A stretch of 64,000 nt of DNA, from NCBI RefSeq assembly GCF_000757385.1, contig NZ_JRHH01000002.1:558001-622000 (forward strand), written 5' to 3'. The notes below the pieces were generated by a model, which saw nothing but the letters and a program-made list of their open reading frames with translations, ran no database searches and had not been told where the DNA came from. The stretch is from Flavobacterium aquatile LMG 4008 = ATCC 11947 (GTDB lineage Bacteria > Bacteroidota > Bacteroidia > Flavobacteriales > Flavobacteriaceae). Made by a program: the position numbers and the translations under genes. Shown here one piece after another: positions 8,101-16,029 of the stretch; position 1 is the first letter of the stretch, and each line of letters opens with the position of its first letter.

Positions 8101-8478
8101 TTAAAAAGGTAAATCGTCGTGTTCTTCTTCTTTAAAGTTGGTTGCTGGAGCAAATGCTTCTGCTGCTGGCATTGGAGGCATTTGTTGCGCTGCTGGAGCT
8201 TCTGCTTGCAGTTTTTCAATTCTCCATCCTTTAATCGAATTAAAATATTTAGTTTCTCCTTGTGGATTCACCCATTCTCTTCCGCCTAAATTAATTGAAA
8301 CTTTTACAGCATCACCAACCGATACATTATTTAATAAATCGCTTTTATCTTGAACGAATTCAATCATGATACTTTGCGGATACTGCTCATCTGTAGTTAC
8401 AACTAACTCTCTTTTTTTAAATGTTGGGCTTACTTGTTGTTCAGCACCAACTACTTTTACTTTTCCTGAAACTTCCAT
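8101..8478 (-). CDS. DUF3127 OB-fold protein with SSB-like acidic tip
   Basis: A 125-residue protein. Residues 1-90 form the DUF3127 domain (MEVSGKVKVVGAEQQVSP, then KRELVVTTDEQYPQSIMIEF and a GWRIEKL end), a small OB-like beta barrel. An Ala/Pro/Met-rich linker follows, and the protein ends in EEEHDDLPF. That terminus closely resembles the C-terminal tip by which SSB recruits DNA-processing enzymes. Single-strand nucleic-acid binding is therefore plausible but inferred. It lies 13 bp downstream of the flavin-reductase-like gene and is probably co-transcribed with it. Confidence 0.8.
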   Translation of the reverse strand: MEVSGKVKVVGAEQQVSPTFKKRELVVTTDEQYPQSIMIEFVQDKSDLLNNVSVGDAVKVSINLGGREWVNPQGETKYFNSIKGWRIEKLQAEAPAAQQMPPMPAAEAFAPATNFKEEEHDDLPF

Positions 8479-8491
8479 AATAATTCTAAAT

Positions 8492-9367
8492 TTATTGTTT
8501 TGCTAAAAGCACCTTCCAAGCGGTTAGCACCTCATTTTTATCTAAATATTCCTTGGCCAATTGGTGTTTTTTTACTTCATCATCAGCACTCAAAACACCT
8601 TTCACACCAAAATTCTGTTTTACAAATATAGTAATTTCTTCTTCGGTTGGCAATGCTTCAACATTTCCTAATTTGCCCAAATCATTTCCGTTAAAAACAG
8701 CACTTTCTTTCACAAATTCCGGAATCGAATCTACTCCTATTCCTAAAGTTGCCAATGGTTTTTCTACTTCAAACAGTCCTTCTTTTGCTCTAGAATACCA
8801 ATTGGCTCCCAATCTTGAAACTAAATCAATTTTTATTGGATCAATCATTCCGTCAGCATCGAGAATTTCTTCATTAATGTGCATCTTTAAAACCTCACAA
8901 ATAATCAAATTTCCAGCGCCTCCTTCCGTTCCAAGCGGAATTATCTCATTCACTTTGCACTCAAATTGCACCGGACTTTCAGCCACGCGATACGGTTTTA
9001 CCAGCTCAGACGGAATTGGTGTCAAACCCGATTTTAAAAATTCATTCACACCATCAGGATATTCGGTACTCGACAACGACATTTGTTGCACAATCTCAAA
9101 ATTCACCATATTAATTACAACCTGGCGCGTCTCTTCACAATTAATCAACGTATGTTTTATCGTATTATTTCTAACTCGTCGCGCAGGTGAAAAAACCAAA
9201 ATTGGCGGATTCGAACTAAAAATATTAAAGAAACTAAACGGCGATAAATTGGGCTCTCCATTTTTATCCATCGTGCTAGCAAACGCAATTGGTCGCGGCG
9301 CAATCGCACTTTGCAAATAACCTTGTAATTTTACCGGTGAAACTTCTTTTGGATCAATTGTGAACAT
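8492..9367 (-). CDS. Flavin reductase-like (FMN-binding split-barrel) protein
   Basis: A 291-residue protein. Residues 1-200 match the flavin reductase-like domain: IAPRPIAFASTMDKNGEPNL, SPFSFFNIFSSNPPILVFSP and the VVINMVNFEIVQQM stretch, which in the family binds FMN. The C-terminal 90 residues (IPEFVKESAVFNGNDLGKLG onward) are a helical extension of unknown role. Substrate and partner oxygenase are not evident. It is the first gene of a probable two-gene unit with DUF3127 downstream. Upstream lies dispersed repeat copy B. Confidence 0.85.
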   Translation of the reverse strand: MFTIDPKEVSPVKLQGYLQSAIAPRPIAFASTMDKNGEPNLSPFSFFNIFSSNPPILVFSPARRVRNNTIKHTLINCEETRQVVINMVNFEIVQQMSLSSTEYPDGVNEFLKSGLTPIPSELVKPYRVAESPVQFECKVNEIIPLGTEGGAGNLIICEVLKMHINEEILDADGMIDPIKIDLVSRLGANWYSRAKEGLFEVEKPLATLGIGVDSIPEFVKESAVFNGNDLGKLGNVEALPTEEEITIFVKQNFGVKGVLSADDEVKKHQLAKEYLDKNEVLTAWKVLLAKQ

Positions 9368-9399
9368 AGATAATGAATTTGCACAAAGATAATTTTTTT

Positions 9400-9496
9400 G
9401 AGCGAATGGCCAGTGAATTTTTGTTAACCATTTTCCTGCTGCCTTTCCAAAATCCCGATAAAAAATCGGGAGTTTTTCCCTTGCATCAGGGCTAAA
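9400..9496 (+). repeat. Dispersed flavobacterial intergenic repeat, copy B
   Basis: Shares GAGCGAATGG, CCATTTTCCTGCT, TTTCC and a terminal GGGCTAA with copy A (516-618). The central hairpin differs in sequence but not in kind: TCCCGAT and ATCGGGA around 9453-9471. The swap of stem sequence with conserved flanks suggests that structure is conserved. Confidence 0.75.
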
Positions 9497-9554
9497 GAGT
9501 AATCCATTCTTGCATAATCACGTTTTTTTACTACTTTTAAACAAAAATTCATAA

Positions 9555-10703
9555 ATGCAATTTTCCGAAAGAAGAAACACAACGCGCTGGATTATCATCA
9601 TCACCTCATTTGTGATTGTTTCCTTAATTCTTTGGAATACTTACACTTTTTTTCAAATCTTCAAACACGAAGAACGTACTAAAATGGAACTTTGGGCAAA
9701 AGCTCAAAAAAACATTACAACAGCAAATTTAGATACCGAGATTGAACTTCCGTCTTTTATTCTTGAAAACAACAAAAACATCCCCTTAATTTTAACCGAT
9801 TCAAAAGGAAAAATTATAAGCACCTTAAATATTGATGAAATTGAAAAGGATTCTGTTAAATTAAAAAGGTTTCTTGATGAAATTAAAAACCAAAATAAAC
9901 CTATTAAAGTTCAGTATGACTCTAACAGTTATAATATTGTTTACTACGGAAACTCATCTCTTTTAAACAAGTTAAAATATTATCCAGTTGCTTTATTACT
10001 AATCATTTTCTTGTTTGGCGCAGTAGTTTACAACTTCTACAAAAGCACGAAAATGGCAACCCAAAACAAACTTTGGGCAGGAATGGCAAAGGAAACGGCT
10101 CATCAAATTGGAACTCCATTATCGTCATTAATTGGTTGGCTCGAAATAATGAAAGCCGATAATGTTGACGAAACTACGGTTTCTGAAATTGAAAAAGACA
10201 TCAATAGATTGCAAACCATAACCGAACGATTTTCTAAAATTGGCTCCGAACCAGTTCTAGAAACTTTAGATATTGTAGAAGAAACCTTGAACTCTTTTGA
10301 TTACTTAAAATCACGTTTTTCTAATCAAGTTGAATTCGAATTTACGGCTCCAAAAACTCCGATTTTAGTTTCTATAAATCCGGCATTACACAGCTGGACG
10401 ATTGAAAATTTAATGAAAAATGCTATTGATGCTATGAAAGGTCGAGGCAAACTAAAACTAGCCATAGAAAACGAAACCAACTCAATAAAAATAAACGTTT
10501 CCGACTCAGGAAAAGGAATTCCGAAAAACCAATACAAACGAGTTTTCGAACCAGGATTTACAACCAAAAGACGTGGTTGGGGTTTAGGTTTATCACTAAC
10601 GAAGAGAATCGTTGAAGAATACCACAACGGTAAAATAAAAGTTGCCCAATCTGAAATTGGAAAAGGAACAACGATGCAGATTATTTATAAAAAAGTGAAA
10701 TAA
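9555..10703 (+). CDS. Orphan membrane sensor histidine kinase
   Basis: A 382-residue kinase. Membrane segments lie at about 11-33 and 143-162, with a roughly 110-residue periplasmic domain between them. The H-box is AKETAHQIGTPLSSLIGW with the phospho-accepting His near 183, a variant (HQIGTPLS rather than HELRTPL) common in Bacteroidota. The ATPase domain has an N-box (ENLMKNAIDAMKGRG), G1 (VSDSGKGIPKNQ), an F-box region (VFEPGFTTKRRGWGLGLSL) and G2. No response regulator is adjacent. The stop abuts that of the convergent transglutaminase gene. Confidence 0.95.
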   Translation: MQFSERRNTTRWIIIITSFVIVSLILWNTYTFFQIFKHEERTKMELWAKAQKNITTANLDTEIELPSFILENNKNIPLILTDSKGKIISTLNIDEIEKDSVKLKRFLDEIKNQNKPIKVQYDSNSYNIVYYGNSSLLNKLKYYPVALLLIIFLFGAVVYNFYKSTKMATQNKLWAGMAKETAHQIGTPLSSLIGWLEIMKADNVDETTVSEIEKDINRLQTITERFSKIGSEPVLETLDIVEETLNSFDYLKSRFSNQVEFEFTAPKTPILVSINPALHSWTIENLMKNAIDAMKGRGKLKLAIENETNSIKINVSDSGKGIPKNQYKRVFEPGFTTKRRGWGLGLSLTKRIVEEYHNGKIKVAQSEIGKGTTMQIIYKKVK

Positions 10704-11876
10704 TTAACGTCCGAATTTCCCAGTCAAAACAGACTTTTTAAACATCGATTTTCGTTGGCTTTCACTTTTTGTTAAATACTCTTTCACAAAAGCATTATGT
10801 TCTTCGGCTTGCTTTACGGTTTCAATTATAGATTTTTTTAATCCGCTTATGCTTGCTAAATTCTCTTTTCCAACCGAGCCAATTTTGTAAATATCATTCT
10901 GGCATTGCTTCAATTTATTCAACGGATTTTCAATCATCAATTTGATTTCTTCATCGGGTAATTTTGGCTTGAATTTGTTATTTCTGTAGTAAATAAAATT
11001 ATTCAAATCGGCTACAGCTTGATTAAAATCGGCTACAATTTGGTTTAGTTTGTCAACACTTTTGTTTTGTCGAACTATGGTGAACTCTTGTTTTTTATTT
11101 GCTAAATAACCCGCAATTAATTCGTTAATTACTTTATTTTTCTCAATTCGTTGTGCTGTATCAAATGCTTTTTCATCTTCTGGTAACTTTTCATACTTAG
11201 CAATTTCTGTAGCAAAATCATAGTTGGAAATCAATCGTTCTTCTGATAATTTTCCTTCATAAAATTCACTATTGGTGTACGGATTACTTAAAAATTGCCA
11301 CATATAATCAAACGGCATGTGTGATTGAATCATTTTTGAAGGTGCACCTTTGTAGTAAGAATTATTAAATTTCTTGACAAATTTCTCGCCATTTACATAA
11401 CCTGAAGCCCAGGTTGGATCAAACAAAAACCATTTTCCATCTACTTTAGATCCGCACCATGCGTGAGAAATTAGCGCTACTTTTCCGTTTTGTTTTGTAT
11501 AACCACCAATAATGTAGGTTTTGATTCCGAGTTTATTTGCAATTTCATTAAAAACCTCGGCGTAATGAATGCAAACTCCTTTTCTATTTTTTAGTGCATT
11601 TGCAATTTTCTCTTGTGGCGAATAGATAAAATTGGGTTCGTTCATATTCACAACATCATAACTAATATTGGATGCTGTCCAGAAAAAAGCAGCTCTAATT
11701 TTATCCGATTCCGAAGTGAAATTGGCATTGATATAATCTGAAATATCCGAAGTGGAATTGGTTTTATCGGTAGGAATTTGGGCCATTTTTGCATCAACAG
11801 CACTAAATTCATTCGGAATTTGAGCCATCGAAAACTGAACGAAAAACACAATTACTATTTGAAGAATACTTTTCAT
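10704..11876 (-). CDS. Secreted transglutaminase-like protein
   Basis: A 390-residue protein with a signal peptide (cleavage after about residue 18, FVQFSMAQ). Residues about 90-160 form a transglutaminase core with the triad visible: Cys in NRKGVCIHYAEVF, His in LISHAWCG and Asp in WFLFDPTWASGY. The C-terminal half is helical and Lys/Glu-rich, of unknown role. The family includes proteases and peptide-crosslinking enzymes, and the substrate cannot be told. It is probably exported to the periplasm or surface. A terminator upstream (11895-11920) separates it from the HIT gene. Confidence 0.88.
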   Translation of the reverse strand: MKSILQIVIVFFVQFSMAQIPNEFSAVDAKMAQIPTDKTNSTSDISDYINANFTSESDKIRAAFFWTASNISYDVVNMNEPNFIYSPQEKIANALKNRKGVCIHYAEVFNEIANKLGIKTYIIGGYTKQNGKVALISHAWCGSKVDGKWFLFDPTWASGYVNGEKFVKKFNNSYYKGAPSKMIQSHMPFDYMWQFLSNPYTNSEFYEGKLSEERLISNYDFATEIAKYEKLPEDEKAFDTAQRIEKNKVINELIAGYLANKKQEFTIVRQNKSVDKLNQIVADFNQAVADLNNFIYYRNNKFKPKLPDEEIKLMIENPLNKLKQCQNDIYKIGSVGKENLASISGLKKSIIETVKQAEEHNAFVKEYLTKSESQRKSMFKKSVLTGKFGR

Positions 11877-11888
11877 AATTTTTTAAAT

Positions 11889-11920
11889 TAAAAAACCTGT
11901 TAGGCCAAAACGTAACAGGT
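11889..11920 (-). terminator. Rho-independent terminator of the greA/HIT region
   Basis: On the minus strand ACCTGTTA (11920-11913) pairs perfectly with TAACAGGT (11902-11895) over a 10-nt loop, followed by a run of T. It lies 27 bases after the HIT stop codon. Confidence 0.88.
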
Positions 11921-11946
11921 GATTTTATATAAAACGATAATTGTTA

Positions 11947-12336
11947 TTATAAATTGCTTTGGATTGCTTTCGCCAAATCTTCAAATTCTTCTTTTGTTAA
12001 AGAGACTTTATTTTGAAAACGCATTTCGTCCATTTCATTAAGCGGAATTAAATGAACGTGCGCATGCGGCACTTCAAGACCAACGACAGCCATTCCAATT
12101 CTTTTGCACGCAACGGTTTTTTCTAAAGCAACGGCAATTTTTTTAGAAAAAGCCATCAAACCTAAATACAAATCATCTTCAATATCAAAAATCTTATTGA
12201 TTTCCTGCTTCGGAATGCACAAAGTATGACCTTTCGTATTCGGATTTACATCAAGAAACGCTAAGAAATTTTCGTCTTCGGCAATTTTATAACATGGAAT
12301 TTCTCCGTTTATTATTTTGGTGAAAATACTGCTCAT
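11947..12336 (-). CDS. HIT family nucleotide-binding protein (Hint type)
   Basis: A 129-residue histidine-triad protein. The HIT motif HAHVHLIPL is at residues about 91-99, and the N-terminal SIFTKIINGEIPCYKIAED is typical of Hint/PKCI proteins. These hydrolyse nucleoside phosphoramidates or adenylated lysine. It lies 62 bp downstream of greA in the same direction. The spacer contains GTTTAAAAGTTTA direct repeats but no hairpin terminator, so co-transcription with greA is likely. Confidence 0.95.
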   Translation of the reverse strand: MSSIFTKIINGEIPCYKIAEDENFLAFLDVNPNTKGHTLCIPKQEINKIFDIEDDLYLGLMAFSKKIAVALEKTVACKRIGMAVVGLEVPHAHVHLIPLNEMDEMRFQNKVSLTKEEFEDLAKAIQSNL

Positions 12337-12398
12337 TTCTTTTAGTTTAAAAGTTTAAGGGTTTAAAAGTTTATGAGATTGTCGTTACTCGAAAGAAC

Positions 12399-12875
12399 TT
12401 AATCGCGAGAAATTTCTAGAATTTCAAATTTCAAAGTTCCGTTTGGAACCGTGATTTCGGCTATTTCTCCTACAGATTTTCCTAACAAACCTTTTCCAAT
12501 TGGAGAAGTTACCGATATTTTTCCGCTTTTCAAGTCGGCTTCACTTTCGGCAACTAACGTGTAAGTTAATTCCATTCCGTTGGTTTGATTTTTGATTTTT
12601 ACATTTGATAAAACCAAAACTTTCGATAAATCTAGGTGACTTTCGTCAATTAATCTTGCATTAGAATACACTTCTTCTAGTTTTGCAATTCGCATTTCTA
12701 GCATTCCTTGTGCTTCTTTGGCTGCGTCATATTCTGCATTTTCAGATAAATCTCCTTTATCTCTAGCTTCTGCAATATCTGCCGATGCTTTTGGACGCAT
12801 CACGCTTTTTAAATGGTCTAATTCTTCTTTTAATTTTTTAAGTCCTTCTGCTGTGTAATACGATATGTTACTCAT
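12399..12875 (-). CDS. greA: Transcription elongation factor GreA
   Basis: A 158-residue GreA, full length. It rescues backtracked RNA polymerase by stimulating transcript cleavage. The N-terminal coiled coil (residues 1-75) carries the acidic tip DLSENAEYDAAKEAQG, with Asp and Glu placed to reach the polymerase active site. The C-terminal FKBP-like domain ends TVPNGTLKFEILEISRD. A promoter box lies at 13008-13015, and a hairpin sits at the extreme 5' end of the predicted transcript (12979-13000). Confidence 0.98.
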   Translation of the reverse strand: MSNISYYTAEGLKKLKEELDHLKSVMRPKASADIAEARDKGDLSENAEYDAAKEAQGMLEMRIAKLEEVYSNARLIDESHLDLSKVLVLSNVKIKNQTNGMELTYTLVAESEADLKSGKISVTSPIGKGLLGKSVGEIAEITVPNGTLKFEILEISRD

Positions 12876-12978
12876 AATTTCATTTCTTTATTCGTAACTT
12901 TTTAAGTAAATAAAAAGTTGTTATTTTTATATTAAAATCTAATAAAATAGCTATTTTGTCGTTACTATAAAATAGAAA

Positions 12979-13007
12979 AAATCCCATCAAGACGGGATTT
13001 CTTTTTT
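12979..13007 (-). terminator. Terminator-like hairpin in the greA leader
   Basis: AAATCCC (12979-12985) and GGGATTT (12994-13000) form a 7-bp stem with T-runs on both sides, so it resembles a bidirectional terminator. It is oddly placed between two divergent genes. On the minus strand it falls within the first 25 or so nt of the greA transcript; on the plus strand no gene ends here. Confidence 0.55.
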
Positions 13008-13015
13008 CAAAGATA
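13008..13015 (-). promoter_or_regulatory. -7 box for greA
   Basis: TATCTTTG on the minus strand (CAAAGATA on plus) fits TAnnTTTG. The predicted leader to the greA start is about 125 nt. No clear -33 TTTG is seen. Confidence 0.55.
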
Positions 13016-13075
13016 TAGTTGTTGATTATTAAATGCTTAATTTTGCTTAATAATGTTCTACAAAGTTAGACAAAT

Positions 13076-13083
13076 TATATTTG
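13076..13083 (+). promoter_or_regulatory. -7 box for the Rieske-like lipoprotein gene
   Basis: TATATTTG fits the consensus exactly, 30 bases before the ATG at 13114. It overlaps an in-frame upstream TTG at 13081, which therefore cannot be the start. Confidence 0.7.
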
Positions 13084-13113
13084 TTTGTACTAAATTTTAA
13101 GATAATTTTTTTT

Positions 13114-13542
13114 ATGAGAAAACTACTTTTTTTATTCCTTATTACTTTGGTTTTGGGTTGTGATGACTCGAATTTTAATAACCGAAATCCGTATTTGCCA
13201 AATTACCAATTTTCATTTGATATCAATACTAATTTACCTTCTTATAGTAATCTCCAATTTCCGAGTAATCATATAAAAATCTACCCAAGTAATGGCCCGT
13301 CAAGCGGCGTTATTGTTTTTAATACTGGAAGTACTTACAATGCTTTTGATGGCGGTTGCCCAAACCATGATTTAAGTGGTTGCTCAATTCTAACAGTAAA
13401 CGGAATCGAAGCCGATTGCAATTGTGATTTTCACGAAAACATATCCTATAATTTATTTACAGGACAAGCTCCAGGCGAACAATATCCTTTAAAACAATAC
13501 CGTGTTGAAGTTATAGGTACCAACATTAGAGTTTACAATTAA
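13114..13542 (+). CDS. Small lipoprotein with degenerate Rieske-like domain
   Basis: A 142-residue protein. The start was placed at the ATG at 13114 because the promoter box covers the earlier in-frame TTG. It has a signal peptide with lipobox (MRKLLFLFLITLVLGCDDSN, Cys at residue 16). The C-terminal half reads like a Rieske [2Fe-2S] module: a first box GGCPNHDLSGCS, a second box DCNCDFHENISYNLFTGQAP, then YPLKQYRVEVIGTNIRVYN. Canonical boxes are C-x-H-x-x-C and C-x-C-H; here the first has an extra residue between Cys and His and the second has two, so cluster binding is uncertain. Terminated at 13548-13576. Confidence 0.7.
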   Translation: MRKLLFLFLITLVLGCDDSNFNNRNPYLPNYQFSFDINTNLPSYSNLQFPSNHIKIYPSNGPSSGVIVFNTGSTYNAFDGGCPNHDLSGCSILTVNGIEADCNCDFHENISYNLFTGQAPGEQYPLKQYRVEVIGTNIRVYN

Positions 13543-13547
13543 AAAAA

Positions 13548-13576
13548 AGCCAAGTCGGATAATTTCTAACTTGGCT
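13548..13576. terminator. Bidirectional terminator between convergent genes
   Basis: AGCCAAGT (13548-13555) pairs with ACTTGGCT (13569-13576). A run of A upstream and ATTTT downstream let it serve both the lipoprotein gene on plus and the TonB receptor on minus. Confidence 0.8.
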
Positions 13577-13597
13577 ATTTTAATTGAATATAAAAAC

Positions 13598-15775
13598 TTA
13601 AAACTTTAAAGTCATACCAGCAAGAAAATTAATTCCTGCTTGTGGAAAATAGTAAATATAACCACCGCCATAATCTGCTCCATTCGAAACAATTTTTTCA
13701 TCAAATATATTATTTACCGTTCCCGAAAATGCAATCGATTTAAATACTTTTTTCATAGGTAACTCATAATAAAAATTGAAATCGGTTTGCGTGTAAGAAT
13801 CTAATTTCGAAGCTGAATCATCAACATTAGACATGTACTGTTCGTCTACAAATTTTGTCATCAAACTTATTTGAAGATTTTTTAAAGGCACATAAACGAT
13901 TCTATTTGCCGCGATAACATTTGGTGAAAACGCAATATTTGTTGTTCCTAATTCCTCCAAAGTAGTTCCGTTATCGAACACAAAATCCATATTTTTATTA
14001 TTACTCACTGTAATATTTGGCATCAAACTCCATTTTTCTAAAACTTTGAAAACTGCGTCAAGTTCAACTCCAAGTCTATAACTTTTACCAACATTGGTAC
14101 GAATTGGATTTCCAACATCGTCAAGTGCGCCAGTTAACACCAATTGGTCTTTGTAAAGCATATAATATCCGTTCAGATTTACTTGCGTTTTCGAACTAAC
14201 ATAACGCCAGCCTAATTCGAAATCATTTAGTTTTTCTGGTTTAACATTTCCGCCTTCGTAATCACTTCTATTTGGTTCACGATTAGCTCTTGCATAAGAC
14301 AAATAAAAATTATTTTTAGTATTCAAAGTATACGTTAAACCAGCTTTTGGATTGAAAAAATGGAAGGAATCATCTACTAAATCGGCTTGAACTCCATTGG
14401 CTTTGTAATTCACATTTCTGTATTGTAAATCGCCAAAAAGATTGATACGTTTAGTAATTTGATAATTAACTTTTGCAAAAATATTTCCATCGGTTTTATC
14501 GGCAAAATCATTGTAATACTTATCTCCAAGTTCGCTAGTAGATGCAAATCTTGACCAAATTACTTTGCCAAAATGGTCGCCTTCGTATTTATTCCATCCG
14601 CCACCAAAAATAAAATCGATCTTATCTTTTTTATAATTAGCAGAAAATGTTGTTCCATAAAAGTCGTTATCTAACCATTTTTGGCGCACTAAATCGGTTG
14701 TATTAATCGTAGTTCCATCGATAACAATTGGTGTCAAACCATATTCTTCAAAATCGGCATCTTCCTTGTAATTTTCATAATAGCCACTTCCTTTGGTGTA
14801 GTGGATGGCAAGGTTTGTATTCCAGTTTTCAGACAGTTTTTCGTTCCAATGCAATTGGTAATGATCTTGTTGGTAATTGTCGGTTTCATTTTCATAGAAA
14901 CGAGTGTTTCCAAATTCATCAGTATAAATTCCAGCCGAATTGAACGTTGGATTTGAACTTAAAGTTGCTGCATCGATTCCGTTCCAAGATTGATATGTTT
15001 TTTCGGTTCCGCCAAATGCTAAAGCCTTGATTAATGTATTTTTTCCAACATAAGTTCCTTGAAGAAAATATGATTTTAAATCGGACGAAGCTCGGTCAAC
15101 ATAACCATCGGAACGCAAATTAGAAACACGACCTGCCAATTCGAAATGGTCGTTCATTAAACCAGTACTGAATTTTACTGTGTGTTTTCTAGAATTAAAA
15201 CTTCCAAACGAGTTAGCAATTTCGCCTGAAGCTTTATCAGAATAAGAATCGGTTAACATGTTTAAACTTGCGCCAAAAGCTCCAGAACCATTGGTTGAAG
15301 TTCCAACGCCTCGCTGTAATTGCAGGCTTTCTACTGATGAAGCAAAGTCGGGCATATTCACCCAAAACGTTCCGTGACTTTCGGAATCGTTGTATGGAAT
15401 TCCGTTTATGGTAACGTTTACACGCGTTGCATCGCTTCCGCGGACGCGAATTCCGGTGTAGCCAAATCCGTTTCCTGCATCGGAAGTAGTTACAACCGAA
15501 GGCATAAAATTCATTAAAATTGGAATATCCTGACCTAAATTTCGGGTTGCGATTTCCTTTTTGCTTAAATTAGTAAAAGTTACAGGTGTTTTTTTGTTAA
15601 CACGAATTGCCGACACTAAAACCTCATCGAGTTTAGTAACTTTGGTAGTGTCGTTTTCTACTTCTTGACCGAAAGAAAAGAGAGAAAAAAGAATAAAGAA
15701 AATAGAGAATAGACTTTTGTGTCTAAATTTTTGCGTCTTAGTAAAAACGCGACATGCTTTGAATAAAATTTCCAT
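13598..15775 (-). CDS. TPP-riboswitch-controlled TonB-dependent receptor (probable thiamine uptake)
   Basis: A 725-residue outer-membrane receptor. It has a long signal region to about residue 36 (FFILFSLFSFGQ), a plug domain beginning LDEVLVSAIRVNKKTPVTFT, then VRVRG-type plug text (TGIRVRGSDATRVNVTINGI, RGVGTSTNGSGAFGASLN) and a 22-strand type barrel ending in the aromatic MTLKF. The carboxypeptidase-like domain of SusC proteins is absent. A TPP riboswitch lies in its leader, a known arrangement for Bacteroidota thiamine receptors. That makes thiamine or a thiamine phosphate the likely substrate. The PnuC-family gene 2.8 kb upstream could supply the inner-membrane step. Confidence 0.93.
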   Translation of the reverse strand: MEILFKACRVFTKTQKFRHKSLFSIFFILFSLFSFGQEVENDTTKVTKLDEVLVSAIRVNKKTPVTFTNLSKKEIATRNLGQDIPILMNFMPSVVTTSDAGNGFGYTGIRVRGSDATRVNVTINGIPYNDSESHGTFWVNMPDFASSVESLQLQRGVGTSTNGSGAFGASLNMLTDSYSDKASGEIANSFGSFNSRKHTVKFSTGLMNDHFELAGRVSNLRSDGYVDRASSDLKSYFLQGTYVGKNTLIKALAFGGTEKTYQSWNGIDAATLSSNPTFNSAGIYTDEFGNTRFYENETDNYQQDHYQLHWNEKLSENWNTNLAIHYTKGSGYYENYKEDADFEEYGLTPIVIDGTTINTTDLVRQKWLDNDFYGTTFSANYKKDKIDFIFGGGWNKYEGDHFGKVIWSRFASTSELGDKYYNDFADKTDGNIFAKVNYQITKRINLFGDLQYRNVNYKANGVQADLVDDSFHFFNPKAGLTYTLNTKNNFYLSYARANREPNRSDYEGGNVKPEKLNDFELGWRYVSSKTQVNLNGYYMLYKDQLVLTGALDDVGNPIRTNVGKSYRLGVELDAVFKVLEKWSLMPNITVSNNKNMDFVFDNGTTLEELGTTNIAFSPNVIAANRIVYVPLKNLQISLMTKFVDEQYMSNVDDSASKLDSYTQTDFNFYYELPMKKVFKSIAFSGTVNNIFDEKIVSNGADYGGGYIYYFPQAGINFLAGMTLKF

Positions 15776-15844
15776 TCGTAAAATAAATTATACGAATAAA
15801 AAGAGGTAATTATTCTTGGTTAAAATAAAAAAATTGTGTTTCCT

Positions 15845-15878
15845 GTGACAAAGTTCAGCGTGCACTCTGTTTTGTCAC
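15845..15878 (-). promoter_or_regulatory. Expression-platform hairpin of the TPP riboswitch
   Basis: Directly 3' of the aptamer, GTGACAAA (15878-15871 on minus) pairs with TTTGTCAC (15852-15845), with an inner CAG/CTG helix. A T-run follows only after about 11 nt, so it is not a textbook terminator. Whether control is transcriptional or translational is open. Confidence 0.6.
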
Positions 15879-15880
15879 TT

Positions 15881-15949
15881 TTCCCTAAACAGCATTACCT
15901 GTTCTAGGTTCATTGGGTATAATCTCAGCTCGTTATTTAGAGCACCCCT
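15881..15949 (-). ncRNA. TPP riboswitch aptamer (THI element)
   Basis: Read on the minus strand, the THI consensus is complete: GGGGTGC, then P3 GCTC/GAGC, CTGAGA, ACCC, TGAACCT, P5 AACAG/CTGTT around GTAATG, and TAGGGA. P4 is CCTA/TAGG. The element binds thiamine pyrophosphate and normally switches off the downstream gene when thiamine is plentiful. It sits 105 bases upstream of the TonB receptor start. Confidence 0.93.
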
Positions 15950-15962
15950 TTTTGAGACGGTG

Positions 15963-15970
15963 CAAAGGTA
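15963..15970 (-). promoter_or_regulatory. -7 box driving the TPP riboswitch transcript
   Basis: TACCTTTG on the minus strand (CAAAGGTA on plus) fits TAnnTTTG and places the transcript start just ahead of the aptamer. TTG sequences lie at -33-like positions (15986-15988 or 15992-15994). Confidence 0.75.
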
Positions 15971-16029
15971 AGTCAATAAAAATGACAATTGCAATATCAA
16001 AATTCAAATTTTTGCTCAAAACTTGAATT

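Noticed and set aside
8553..9320. 255-codon reading frame on the plus strand
   Set aside because: It is antisense to the flavin-reductase-like gene, has no family resemblance and is explained by codon bias of the opposite strand.
13598..15775. Iron-siderophore receptor
   Set aside because: The leader carries a TPP riboswitch and no Fur-box-like inverted repeat was seen, so thiamine uptake fits better.
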